NCBI GenBank assembly: GCA_973895155.1
Contig: OZ316891.1
Span: 16,988,001 to 17,052,000 of the forward strand
Length of the DNA: 64,000 nucleotides
Origin: Marsupella aquatica
Lineage: Eukaryota > Marchantiophyta
Direction of reading: 5' to 3'
Of the stretch, positions 24,201-35,700 are shown piece by piece (the stretch's first letter is position 1; each line of letters begins with the position of its first letter). A program made the position numbers and the translations under genes. The notes under the pieces were generated by a model. That model worked only from the letters and a program-made list of their open reading frames with translations. It had not been told where the DNA came from and made no database searches.

Positions 24201-24972
24201 GAAATTCTTACTGGTTCACTATGTGCATCGCCGCCTCGATCTGAATTTGGGAAGCTTTGTCTCCCTTGAAAATCGTACAAAGGACTCTTGGGTGATACTT
24301 GACGTTGTCGGGATTCTCCTTGGTGACGATTGTCCAAGAGTAGAGCCGGTGATTCCCATCAAAAACGCAAAACATTTTGTCTTTCAGGTAATGGAAAGCT
24401 GGATCGGCCTCGCATTCCAATTCAAACTTCTCATTCTCTCCAACCCAAATGGCGTCCCAACCCTCCCTTATCTCTGGAGTACATATTTGCTCCACACCTT
24501 CTGAATCAGTTGGCTAGACGAAGAAGCACATCCCAATCCTCGGATTGTATCCACTGCTTCGGAACGAGTCCTTTAATTTCTCAATGGAAGCACTTTCCTT
24601 CTGCAAAGTTTGGACCACCTCCATGTGAAGCAAGCAACAAAGTGGGATCCGTGGCGGTTCCTTCTCTTGCCCGCGAAAATCTTTACCAAACGACATGATG
24701 TGTTGTGTAATCACGTCGTCCATCCCTAATCCAACCTCGCTTCCTTCTCCCATCGCAAAATCGATCACAGTATCCGTATCCATCCTCCCCCTCCTTGGCT
24801 TTGGAAATGGCGGCGAAGTGTTCGAAGACGGGATTGCTCCGCTTGAACTTGTTACTCGACGTGAGTAGACAGACCCAGAAAATGAAGATTTGGTGGACTC
24901 GCACTGACCTTGATCTCGGTCAGGAACTGTAGTATATTCTCCTGGAGAGCTTGGGGCGCTTGAAGGTTGCAT
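21287..24972 (-). pseudogene. ParB/sulfiredoxin-like domain fused to beta-class amino DNA methyltransferase (4 exons)
   Basis: Proposed exons 24972-24212, 24073-22768, 22649-21955 and 21863-21287, with GT-AG introns of 138, 118 and 91 bp whose phases join sensibly (e.g. K-R-Q-K across intron 2). The N-terminal part has LKDSFRSSGYNPRIG, then VFDGNHRLYSW (about residues 203-213) and HPRVLCTIFKG, the layout of ParB/Srx folds. A long helical middle follows. The C-terminal part has LPIGLKP (degenerate motif IV position), then LHPGFMQSVLELI, DWAVGSGST and GRFVLGVENRKEF: the motif X-I order of beta-class N4-cytosine/N6-adenine methyltransferases. The canonical (S/D)PPY is not seen, so activity is uncertain. 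This copy has TAG at 24514 and single-base frame breaks near 23750 and between 21863 and 21740. Phage and bacterial ParB-methylase fusions are known; here the gene has introns. Confidence 0.7.
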
Positions 24973-25865
24973 CGTGGAGGGCCCAAATACTAGAGGTGGT
25001 ACTCTCTACACTCACGCTCCTAACAAGATTACCGTACACATAGTGTACATCTCACACCTTTAAAACATGACCAACAGAGTGCCGTCTGTGCCTCGTTAAG
25101 ATGTACGACACGCACAATAGTGAAAATGACCAACCAATCGAATCATGGACAAGTGGTCAATACTGGTTGGACATTGGAGATGAGCTCATTCCCTCTTTCG
25201 TTGATAAGATCTGACGGGGGACCATCAAGAGTGATCGGTACGTTGGTTTTGTTACCGTTAAATCTAACCGTTGGATGTTCGAATGAACGATTATATGATA
25301 CTAGCGCCGGGCGCTATTGACTCTATAACATCATAACATGCCTTTCACGGTGGTTGAATTGTAAAGATGATGCCAGCGCCAGGCGCTATTTAAATTCAAA
25401 ACATCCCATTAGAGTCACCAATGTTAAGTTTCATCAAATTGACACGTTTTACCTAAATAAAAGTACTTAATTTGGAAATTTCATGGTTTTTGATGAAATT
25501 GGGGAATGATAGTGCCTGGTGCTAGTACAAAATAGCTAAATGAATTATTGCTTTTCGAGGGTTTCGTCGGTAATTATTGGGACAAATATAGTGAATCGAA
25601 CCCTTGTCTTTTAGTAGCGTCGGGCGCTACTAAATGTTTTCATACGATTTAAGTGACATAACCTATGTTATTGATGATAAGTGTCGTTGGCAAAATGACA
25701 AATGTCATTTATTTGCATTCCGTAACGACTAGTACCCGTGTTGTCGTTTGCAAATGATAAGTTAATCAGTAGCGAATTGAGTTCTCTTCACTTATATGAA
25801 GCAATGTAATTCCTTTCCTCCCCACATTTTTTGGTGGTTGATTCGTTTTGCAACATTGTCCAACT
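24973..25865. promoter_or_regulatory. Divergent intergenic region with four palindromes
   Basis: Separates the start codons of the two element A genes transcribed away from each other. It contains four palindromes (25302-25629) spaced 72-136 bp apart and nearer the transposase. No certain TATA box. The arrangement suits a shared regulatory region; this is inference. Confidence 0.5.
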
Positions 25866-28800
25866 ATGTCTACATCAGTTGTGATTGTTCGTCCGGATAC
25901 TGGGGACATTGTTAGCATCCCAGTTGGTTTAGCCAATACTTACAAACAGATTAGTGAGAGTTATCTTTGTGGAAGATTTGACATTTCTCTGAATGATATT
26001 ATTTCGATCAATCCTGAGCATAATTCTGCTGATGAGAAAGGATCAGCAATGTTTGATGTTGACGATGGAATTAGATTTTGGCACCTGAATGCTGGCATTA
26101 GATACTCGATAATTCTTTGATCGGCTTTAATTTCTGTCGAGAAAGATGGAAAACTTCCAGCTGTGATTCACATTTCTGACAGTGATGATGAGGATATATT
26201 GGCTCCAGTGATGCAGATGTCACCCTCACCAGAGACTTGTATCAAGGCAGAAGGGACCATTTCGAGCCAGCCATCAATGGCGAGTGTTGTTTATCGTCGG
26301 AGTGCGATGGATGCAATTCTTAAATCTACTGGTCATAGTGAACTTTCGCAGTTTATTCGGACTTGTGATTTTAGGCATGAGCAGGTGAATTGTCTTCCTA
26401 GCAAATACAATGGAAATATTGTGTTTGAACTGCCACCCACGGAAGGATTGCTATCAAAAGGTTCTAGGCTCCGCGATATGGATCGGCCGAAAGACTGCTA
26501 CTTTTGGACTCGGATCTTTCCAACTTCTACGAATGTGCAACCTAAGAAGTTGTGGGAATTTGGAAAAGTCACATGCACAGGATCACTTGAATGTCGAAAC
26601 CAGAAATGTGAGTATCTTTTGCGGAAGAAAATAAGGAATTTGAAGGCTTGGGATGGTACGCCCAAGCTTGCTGGGCCACACTGCGTAGGAAAGATTATTG
26701 AGGATGGTGGGGTAGTATGTCATTACTGCCAACAACTGCCCTTTTGTAATGAAGCTTGCACTGCAACGATGTTTTATATGTACCCATAGTTACTTGTAGA
26801 CTCGGATACCTGTAGTCACATGTCACGTCTCGCTGTGCATGTTGGAACACATGCACATCCCTCTCGAAAAGTGTTTTCTCATGGTGCAAAGAAGATTGCG
26901 CAAGACATTATCAAGAAACAACACGAGGCAACGCCGTCTGCCACACCGTCGGGTCTAAAGAATGCCATAACTGGGTCTTTGCGAAAGGCTCTCTGCGTGT
27001 CTAACAATGATATAGAGGAATTGGAGGAGAAAGAAATTTGGGAGTCATTGATGGTAGTTTCTTCCCCTCAAAAGTTTGCATCTCTCTTTCGTAGTGTTCG
27101 GCAGGATCAAAAAGGTAAGGGCGAGTTAGAGTTTCTAGTTGAAATGCAGAAATGTATCAACTTTCCCTTTTTACAACGATACATGCTCCCTGGTCAAGGA
27201 CGTAAGGAGGACAGACCTCATATTTTTAAAATGACGGTAAAGGGACATGGATCTGGTGTGGATTTGTTACGCCAAATGCAACCTGGAGGTAGACTCGAAG
27301 GGGCCTGGGTAAGTTTTGATGTCATGAGGAGGCTGACAATAGAGTGGATTACAATTAGTGCTCACGTTTACGATCACAACTACCGAGCTCTTTGCACAAT
27401 TTTCACTTGTGAGTTGAAAGCGGAAGATACTGAGTCCTTGGAAAAAGCTTGGAAATTGATGATTGAGGTTTGCCGTGAGAATGGGTTGGATGATGTAGTG
27501 ATCCATGGATTCATGGCTGACAATGCTCAAGCTGGATGGAACGCGGTTCGGAATGTCTTTTTTGGTGGTCATCCTAACCCCGAAAAGGAGCGATCTGACG
27601 CATTTCACTTTTATCAATCATTTCATTGACACTCCGTTGAAGGAGTCCTGGAGGGGAAATGAGAGGAGCACAGCAAGTTGTGGGACTCCTTAAGGAATGC
27701 TTCAACTTTTGTTGGAGCGTACAGGATTTCAAGGGATATTGATTTATGGTGGAGATCTGGGAACTATGTTACAGGAAAACTTCGGATGCTCCAAGGCTGG
27801 CTTTCGTGGTGGGTTGTCCGATGGTGTCAATGGGGAAATTTTATTCGTCTGGTGAGTTTCTTAATCATATTTGTTCCTCATAATTGACATTAATACCAGC
27901 GCTCGGCGCTAGCATTACTAAGTCATTCTTCGGATTACCCAGGACTGTTATTCCGTTCTATTTGTGAAATTATTTTGATCATATTCATGGTAGCGCCCGG
28001 CGCTAGTTTACTCGTAGCTTTATAATATGATACTGTGGCTCATAATCATAGTTGACGCTGTTTGGATATTGCTTTATTTAATATGGTTTCAAATACACAT
28101 TTCCTTAACATTGCTCCTATGTTTAATCCAGGACAAAAGTGTCAAAGAAAGTGCTATGATTCCCAACTGTACAACTTCGGAAGCGGCCCATTCTATAATG
28201 AAAGCTTGGCAAACAAAGAAGAAAGCTGGTCTATTCGAAGCTTGTGAGATGGATCAAAACAGAGCATTGTCGCAAGTTGCGGCATATACAGCCTATCGGA
28301 GGGGGCTAAATCGTGGTAAGGGGCCTACGATATGGGAATTGGCATTCCGTTCTACAGATCAAGCTGGTTCTTCCAAACTTTTCCAAGATGCTTCTAATAT
28401 GCTCCTTTTCGGTGCGGCTGAATTCAACCTGGAAAGGAATGCCCCACTGAATGGGGATGTTATGACAAAGTCCATGAAGAGGAAAGGACAAGCCACAGGG
28501 AACGTCTCTGCACAAGACTCCCATCGGCATGACACTATTCTGGTAACATCGCCAAATACTCGTGGTATGAAGAGAAAAAATTTGAATAGGGAGGAGTTCT
28601 CCCTGTTGAGCAGACTCCTCCTGTCTGTGAGAATGTTGTGGTGGATATATCTGATAGTGATATCGGAGAAGACATTGATTGGACTACTCCACCTTGGAGG
28701 AGAACCACCAGGTCTTGTTTGGATCCGCGAGCTGCACCTCCCACTTGTGAACGGCCTTTCAATCAGTCGTTAGTGTTGGAGACGGATGTCCGACCTGGTG

Positions 28801-29648
28801 AATGGCACCTACGAAGAACGACCAAACATGGAGCAGGCCCTCAATGTAATGGATCGTTGGGTGGGAGATCAGATCGAGATGAATGTCGCAATCGTCTGAA
28901 AAAGGTTGGGTACCCGTCAACAGATGGAGTAGTTGGCATTGTTGTGAAAGGTCATTGTATATTCAGGGGAGAACCACATCCTGAAATGATTTGGTTTTGT
29001 GCGAACAATGCTTGCTATAAGAGTTGGCCACGTCGTAATGTCGTGAATCTTCCACCATTTCCCTATACGCTTCCTGTTCTGAAAGGGACTAACCTTTCTG
29101 AAGCAGAAGTCCAATTCTTGACGGAGAAAGGGGTCCAAATCGGTCGTGAGGCCGGAACTCAGCATGTTCCATCTCCGTTTGAGTTGCGAATCAATGTAAA
29201 TGTTTTCCCTGAGAAAATCAATCTCCTAGAGCCAAATATTCGCCTTCGGAGTAGAAATGGGAAGAATACAATCCCACGATCAAATCTTTCACAAGGTCAC
29301 TACACGAGAATTGAATCTGCCAGCAAGGAGCCCATGACCCTAATTCGGCAGTGCGATGTTTCCAACGGGAACTCTTGGGGAAAACAATTTCAAATCCAAA
29401 CCCATGAGAAACTCCGAACTGCAAAGACGTACTGGATGCAAATTTGCATTTTCCCGTGTTGTTCTTGTGAGGACTTCTATCATCGCCATTCCCATGGAAG
29501 ACCCTACATGCCTTGCAAGCACCTATACTGGGTGTATACCAACGTCCTCAAACTTGATGTCGTGGATTCAACACTGGCTAGTCAGCCGATTCTCACTGTG
29601 GGGGAGATTAGGCTCATTCTTGCACGGCAGAATGCTCTGAATTTATAG
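25866..29648 (+). pseudogene. SWIM-zinc-finger MULE-like transposase of element A
   Basis: Exon 1 is 25866-27851, intron 27852-28131, exon 2 28132-29648; about 1,165 residues. Order: an N-terminal beta-rich module (RPDTGDIVSI ... RFDISLND ... FWHLNAGIRYS); a Cys-rich finger (CTGSLECRNQKCEYL ... CHYCQQLPFCNEAC) like WRKY/FLYWCH-type fingers; and a catalytic-like core with SFDVMRR, DHNYRALCTIF and FMADNAQAGWNAVRNVF, whose Asp residues would be the DDE candidates. The C-terminal SWIM finger (CSCEDF-x-PCKH) is near 29460-29520. Exon 1 is a single frame interrupted by TGA 26118, TAG 26787, TGA 27627 and TGA 27660; exon 2 has a frameshift near 28600. The same intron position occurs in the element B homologue. 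Confidence 0.8.
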
Positions 29649-30255
29649 GGGAGATATTTAGGAACGTTGAACGGCTCCTATCTTGTTTGTCGCATATGCA
29701 AGTTTTATTTCCTTTTTTTATACCAAACACTCTTTGCATTTTCATAACATATTGGTCGATTTTTTATTCTGACTCTGGTTAGCGTCGGGCACTACTTTGA
29801 ATTGGTCAAACCTATTTGGGTGGTCCAATGTGTTTCAGATTGTATAATACACTATATGTTTGTTTCCTGAATCTAAGGCAAGATTGATACGCGGAAATAT
29901 AATATGGGTAGCGCCAAACGCTACTATACTCTGATGATACTCCACTCATAATGTTGTATGTCATGTTGGAATATACGGAGCTTGAAGGCATTACTATTTC
30001 ATTTAGTTGTACCCATTGGTATAATGTATTAATGTAAATATGATGGCGATAGTTTTGAACATGTACATTTTTTAAAAATGAGGCTCATCTTATTATTTTT
30101 ATCAGGGTGGGACCCACAATATTGACTCACGCATATTGTCAGTACTATTATAGTCAGAACTAGCGGGTAATTTGTACAGCAAATCCTGGCTACCATGTCT
30201 ATCCTTGGGACCGTAAAATGACCCTAAAACCTAATGAGTTTCTTGGTACCAGAAA
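29649..30255. other. Element A 3' non-coding region
   Basis: Non-coding, with two decayed palindromes (29780 and 29909). No gene is seen before the right terminal repeat. Confidence 0.5.
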
Positions 30256-30313
30256 CTGTTTTGCTGTTAACAGGATTCCTGGTTTGCTGTTTCCTGTCTC
30301 GGTGGCCATGCCC
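30256..30313 (-). repeat. Element A right terminal inverted repeat
   Basis: Read inward on the minus strand it starts GGGCATGGCCACCGAGACAG, matching both the left end of element A and the left end of the MITE at 15756. Confidence 0.75.
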
Positions 30314-30321
30314 ATAGTCTG

Positions 30322-31437
30322 TACCTAGGAAAGTCTACTGGCAAAATCTCAGAGTTTTCTGACTTATATTTAGGAAGTTAAAAATAGTTGAATTCGCTAA
30401 GTCTTCAAGTATACTGCATTACGTTTTTACTAGTTTACGAGTTACTAGTTTACTAATTACGAGTTCCGATAGACAGGCGATTACGAATTTACTAGTTCAC
30501 AGCTTTTACTAATTTACAAGTTTACACTTAGCCAGTTTTCCGGCTTTTCACTAACTGAATCGTCATTTTAACTTTTTGAGGAGTATGAAGAGGCATGTCT
30601 CTTCGACCCTATGACCTCTCACTCTGTAGATTTTTACTATAAGACCCCTCCACCACTAGTGTAGTGGATGGTAAAGTTATGCATTTTTGCCTCTTCTTTG
30701 TGTTAAACTAGTTGATCATGAATCTATGAGTTCGAGATCAGGTTTAACATTTGGAAAGACTTACCTCCTTCTTGTGTTTTTTACCCCTAATTTTAAACAC
30801 AGGAAGTAAAATTCCTTTTGTGCAAATATTTGGATGTTGTGATGATAGATTCCTTTTTGGTGATTCATTGCAATCTCGTGAGTTCTTAGAGTTAACTCAT
30901 TGAGTTTAAGCCTTACTGAAATCGATAGATTTTCTTTCATGTTGCTTAGTACCATCTAAATGTTGAAGTAGTCACTCTTTTAGATCTTGTCTGAGTACCC
31001 CTTAGAAAGAAAAGACAAGACGTGTTGACGGCACTTTAAAAGAGTAATCTAGTAAGCATTTTAGACCTGAAAAGCAATATGGATTTGAATCCTTAAGTCT
31101 TTTCATTTTGACTTATGTCTAAGGAGCAACCTTGGTCAATTCCAGACTCCCTTAGCATACTTTAAGATATTTTCCCTTGTGTTTTGTTAATCATTCCCTT
31201 TTCAATAATTTATGGTTATACAATGCTGAGTTACCATTAAAAACTACTCACCGCTGTGGAGCGATCTTCAGAATACCTTAGTAAAGTAATCAAACTTGAT
31301 TACTATGTGTGGAAAACATTTTAAGTCTATTATTGTTGTTTAAATCTATCAAACCAACCCCATCTTGTTCTTTACGGGAACGAATACCAAGTTTGAAGCC
31401 CATTAAGTGTGTTTTTGGTTCTTCATAGCAAACTACA
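30322..31437. other. 3' part of the element C LTR
   Basis: Continuation of the giant LTR after element A. It contains TTTACGAG/TTACTAGTT repeats at 30425-30530 and otherwise AT-rich, non-coding sequence, as expected for the R-U5 side, ending ...CTACA at 31437. Confidence 0.6.
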
Positions 31438-31442
31438 TTCTT

Positions 31443-32737
31443 CAAAAGCATTCTCAGATGCAGGGATAAACATCCCCACATCATCCGCAAACAGTCTGTA
31501 ACAAATAGTGAGATCAAGCGAGATCTGCAAGCCACACAGTCTACCCGCTGCCAGCTCTGCATCAAGAAAATCCATGAGTGGCTACGTGGAAATCACAAAC
31601 AGCAATGGTGATAAAGGGCAGCCCTGTCTTACCCCACGCTTGAGCTCAAATGTGTTTGTTAGTAAGCCATTCACCAAGGCACGTGAGGATGCCTAAGCCA
31701 ACAACGCTCTTACCAGAGTGATGAAACGTCCGCTTATCCCTAGCAGCTGCATACATTCCCATATATATTCATGCAAAACACGGTCAAAAGCCTTCTCAAA
31801 GTCTAGTTTCAGAAACAATGCCTCTCGTCTCCTTTTGTGAACCCAATCACAGGCAAGCCAAGCAAGGGAAATGTTTTCTAATATGTGGCGTCCAGGGACA
31901 AATCCAGTTTGTTGCGGACTGATTATCAAGTGTAGGATAGGTTTTAATCGCAAGGCAAGGATCTTGGCTATTAGCTTGTATATAGTATTTAGCATTGTCA
32001 ATGGGCGCCAGTCACGTAAGAAGCACTTGTCCGGTTTCTTGGGTATGAATTTAACAATCCCTTCACAAATACCAGCATCGAGGGCACCTGTAAGCCAAAA
32101 TTCCTGTATCATATACACTAAATTCTGACCAATAAAACCCCAACATGCTCTATAAACCTCAGCTGTCATACCATCAGGCCCCGATGTTTTATCACTTGGC
32201 AAGAGCCACAGCACATCCTTCACCTCTTGGTATGTTGGGAGCTTCTCCATCTTTAAAATGTCCTCTCTTGAAAGGGCAAACCTTGTGTTGCTGAGCAGTC
32301 TATCGCGAGCCAGACGTCTCTCTTCAGCCTCCGCTTCGGAAAAAGGCTCAGGTGAGTACAGTGTTTCACAAAACTCTTCAACCTCCTTCAAAGTCATTCT
32401 CGGGTCAGAGATCGTACTCCCATCCACCCTGCTCAAAGAAGACATAGCCTCCCTGGATCTCTTGGCTTTCACTATGGCAAAGAAAAATTTAGTGGATTCA
32501 TCTCCTTCCCCCAACCACTTAACTTTGGCTAGCCTGCATCCTTTGTGAGCTTCCTCCAGTTCCGCAGCATGCAACGTGTCCTCAGCATCCATGAAATCAG
32601 CAATGTCCTCGTCCGAATGATTTTCTAGAATGGCCATCTTAAGTGTCCTCAATTGAGCTCTCTGAAAAGCCATCTCCACCTCCGTCGTCCTTGGCTTGGC
32701 TTGTATCTCCTTAAGAGTTTGTCTCAGTCTCCGGCTT
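31443..32737 (-). pseudogene. LINE reverse transcriptase, N-terminal half (antisense)
   Basis: The minus-strand frame includes WLGEGDESTKFFFAIVKAK, SGPDGMTAEVYRACW, the palm segments FIPKKPDK..LRDWRPLTMLN and LFLKLDFEKAFDRV, RQGCPLSPLLF, and the catalytic FADD (near 31484-31495). It stops at 31443 just after the catalytic motif and resumes at 16344. The 5' end is truncated near 32737, so the endonuclease domain is missing. Confidence 0.85.
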
Positions 32738-32762
32738 CCATTAGTAAATCAAATACGCGGGT

Positions 32763-35700
32763 CTACACAGTTCTCTCTTGACCACTTACCTCCGGCACCG
32801 GTGCAAGTGTCTCAGCATGTCCTTCGGCCAGTACTACTCCTGGCAACTCGGTTGCCCCTATTGGAGTTGGACTTGAGAAAGCTAAGCACATAAATAGTGC
32901 GGCCTGTTTCTTCAGCCGCTCCGTTTGGTTGTCGGCTCGCCACTGTAAGTTCTCCATCTTCCGCGTGCTTTCCTCCAACTCCTCCTGCAATTCGTCCAGG
33001 TCCTTGCGCGCCTCCTCCAGCTCCTTTTGGGCTTCCTCCAACTCTCTCTAGGCTTCCTCTAGCTCCTTTTTTAAGGTAGCCCTCTCCTCCTGGGTTGCTC
33101 TTAGCTCCTTGTCGAGCTCCGTTACGACCTCAGACTCCATTTTATTCATCTTGGCATAAGTCTGGTCGAGCTGGTCGTCTTTCTCACGGAGGTCAGCCTT
33201 GAAGCTGGCCGTCAGGGATGCAAGCTCCTGTCGTAGCACAATAATTGCCTGATAGGATTTCCCTAACTCGGCCTCCTTCTGCTCAAGGGCTCTACGGCTA
33301 TCCTCGAGCTCCCCCTTCAACTCCTTCTCCCTTCTCTGGGTCTCCGCCATGGCCTGGTTGTTGGCTGCTATGTGGGCCTCCTTTGCGTCTCTCAGCTCTC
33401 GCTTCCACTTCTCCTTCTCCTTGATTGCATCAGCCAACTCTCCTTGGGTCCGAGTCAGTTTATCCTTGATAATCTGATTATCAGACTGCACGGTATCCAA
33501 TTGCCCCTACATGATGTTTAGCTCATGCCGCTTAATCCGCAGCTCATCTTGGGCTTTCTTGGCCACCTTCAGGTCTTCTACCTCGGCTTCCCTTGCCCTA
33601 AGCCGACGGATGACCTCATCCTTCTTGCTTCTCTCCAAAGCCACCGCTTCTTCTAATCGGTGCTTCTCCAACATCTCCCTCTGGAAAAAGGGTCCCTGCT
33701 CCAACTCCTCCCCAAAGATGCTGAGCGCAAGTTCCCCACACATCTCCCCATACTCCATGGCTCTTTCTTTAGCATAGGCGGAGTGAGTAGAAGTCATCGG
33801 CATCAACCATTGCGGCCTTTGTTCCCAAGCCGCCTTGCGGATTTCTTCTATCGTGGCTGGAGGGTTGCTTCATTTTTTTGCAAGCCGCCTGATGTGTTCT
33901 GGCCATTCTCCCCCTAGTAAATCTTTCTCCCTAGCCAGGGCTGCCCTCTCTTCCTCCGTGAGTCGCTCCTGAAACTCTTGTGCCATCTGTTTTATGCCAT
34001 CAAAGCTCGGGGAGCGACATCTGGTGGGGGAGACTCGGGGCTGCTCTGTTGGGTGGGGTCCCCTCGAACTCTCTTGGAAGAGTGGGGATGAACTTGCCAC
34101 AGGTCCTTACTCCTGGAACATGATGGTCCGACCCGTAGCCGGAGTCATCATTGTTGTAGCCTTCTACCGCCTCCCCCGCGGCTTGGACTACCGGCTCCCT
34201 CCGCTGCTCTCCTGGTTTTGCCGTGAACACGGCCTCACAGATCACGGGTCGTGGTTCCTCCTCGGGCTTCCAGGTTGATCTCTTCTTCTCTCTGTCGCGA
34301 CCAGGAGCTACGGGCTGCTTTTCCTCGGCTTCGGGACTTGAGGCTCCTACATACATTTGGACTCTCGGATCGTGTTCCGGCCTCCCTCTCTCCTTGGCCC
34401 CGGTAAAGGGGTTTTCCCTGGTAAGTCGGCTTAGGCCGACTTTGGGAGCAGTATTCTATACCGGTCCCGTTGTCGTTGCCGTTCTCCTTTCCTTCTCTAG
34501 CAATTTCAGCAGATTCTGCATGCCTGGTTGCTGCATCGGCAAGTCTTCCTTCCTCGGCCTAAACACCTGCTCGATTGTAGGACTGTCGGGCTGGGTCGGT
34601 TTCTCTGTTGTCGGCCTCTGTTCCAGAACCTCCTCTGGTGCTCTCGCCTGCAAGGGAAGTACCGGGGCAAATATATGACTTGGAGCATACCGGCACAACA
34701 GCGGCATATGATAGCCAAGCCGGGACACGCTTCCCTTGCCGATCACGTGTTGTTCCTCCTTCAAGATTTTCTTCAATTGGGTGAGGAGGTATTCGTTGTA
34801 GTCTCGGTTGGGGTCTGGCCTCTTTGCCAGGTAAACCTGTGCCTTGCCGATCTCTGGCCTTGGCAAGTTGCAATGCATGGTTACCCGCAAGAAATCGATC
34901 ATCTCCCCAATGTGCGGGTTAGTGCAGGTGTTCCGGAAGAAGCCATTCTTCATTGATGGCCCTGGGAACGACCAGAACTCCTTGTCAGGCAAGGTCTTCC
35001 TGGTATCAACGTTGGTCTTATTGCCCATCGGCAAGCCAAACGCTTTGGCAATTACTCAGGGAATGAGATAGAAATCCTTCCCATACACCCTTGTGGAATT
35101 GGACTCGGGCTCCCAAGATCCCACAAATTCTAATAAGTCTGAATCCGGCACCTCCGGCTTCAGCCATGGTAACTTCACAAAGGCTTCCAAGCCGGATCCG
35201 GCCATGAAGCCTTGGTACTTCCGAGTCTGCATAGTCGTAAAGCATGCATCCTCTTCACGTGCAAAGTGTAATTGCACTTCCTTGGGGAGGGTCGCTGCCC
35301 AGTCTTTCCAGGTGTCATCTCTTGTCGGAACGGCATTGATGGGGTCGACCTCCTCTTCTTCGGCTTCTTCCTGCCTCCTGCTCCCTTGCTCTACTGGCTT
35401 CCTTGGTGCCGCCGACCTCGTTCTCTTTGCAGGGGTGGTCTCTTCATTGATGTTCCCTTTCCTCTTCATAGCGGCTGCCGTGGATGTTTCTCCTAGCACG
35501 GTTGCCTTTGTCCACCCCTCCGTGCTACCCTTCAACTCCCAGTGTATGTCGTTGCAGCGAGTGATGGCTTCCCGGATGCGGACTATTCTGTCTTCACAAA
35601 ACAGAAGATTGTCGAGTTTGTTGGCAGTAGGCATCCACAAAAATTCAGCCGTGATGAGTTCTCCTCCTAAGAAGGCAGACTTTTGCAGCTCCCACAGTCG

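Larger units (their letters stand above)
19677..29923. repeat. Dispersed palindrome TAGCGCC-N-GGCGCTA, 16 copies
   Basis: Copies start near 19677, 19751 (degenerate), 19990, 20694, 20807, 21909, 22717, 24097, 25302, 25374, 25510, 25615, 27898, 27991, 29780 and 29909. The design is two 7-bp arms around one base, each arm containing GCGC. The methyltransferase-like gene has exactly one copy in each of its three introns (21909, 22717, 24097); the transposase intron has two; the divergent promoter has four. Apart from the overlap with the end of the small frame at 19990, none lies in coding sequence. Outside element A I found only the degenerate copy in the related MITE at 15913. Confidence 0.9.
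19336..30313. mobile_element. Element A: 11-kb DNA transposon with ParB-methyltransferase and SWIM transposase genes
   Basis: Bounded by ATAGTCTG at 19328-19335 and 30314-30321. Both ends begin GGG, and both place GACAGGAAAC at position 16, followed by an imperfect inverted repeat of roughly 40-55 bp (left GACAGGAAACGGGAAACC; right, inward, GACAGGAAACAGCAAACC). Inside are a divergent pair: a minus-strand fusion gene (24972-21287) and a plus-strand transposase gene (25866-29648), plus two small minus-strand frames (19990-20451, 20845-21198). Sixteen copies of a palindrome occupy non-coding DNA. The SWIM finger and TSD size fit the MULE or the KDZ/Zisupton superfamilies; I cannot choose firmly. 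Coding stops show this copy is not autonomous. Confidence 0.85.
16345..31437 (+). mobile_element. Element C: solo giant LTR (4.1 kb) interrupted by element A
   Basis: Starts TGTAAGTAGTGGG, ends GCAAACTACA, and is flanked by the 5-bp duplication TTCTT (16340-16344 and 31438-31442), the hallmarks of an LTR retroelement integration. Removing element A leaves about 4.1 kb with no gag-pol, no primer site and no second LTR, so it is best read as a solo LTR. It carries a long reading frame (16799-19224). It splits a LINE: the flanks rejoin in the LINE reverse-transcriptase frame. Confidence 0.8.

Noticed and set aside
21287-24972. Bacterial or phage contamination as the source of the ParB-methyltransferase
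   Set aside because: Three GT-AG introns with consistent phase and embedding in a transposon within plant-type DNA argue against it.
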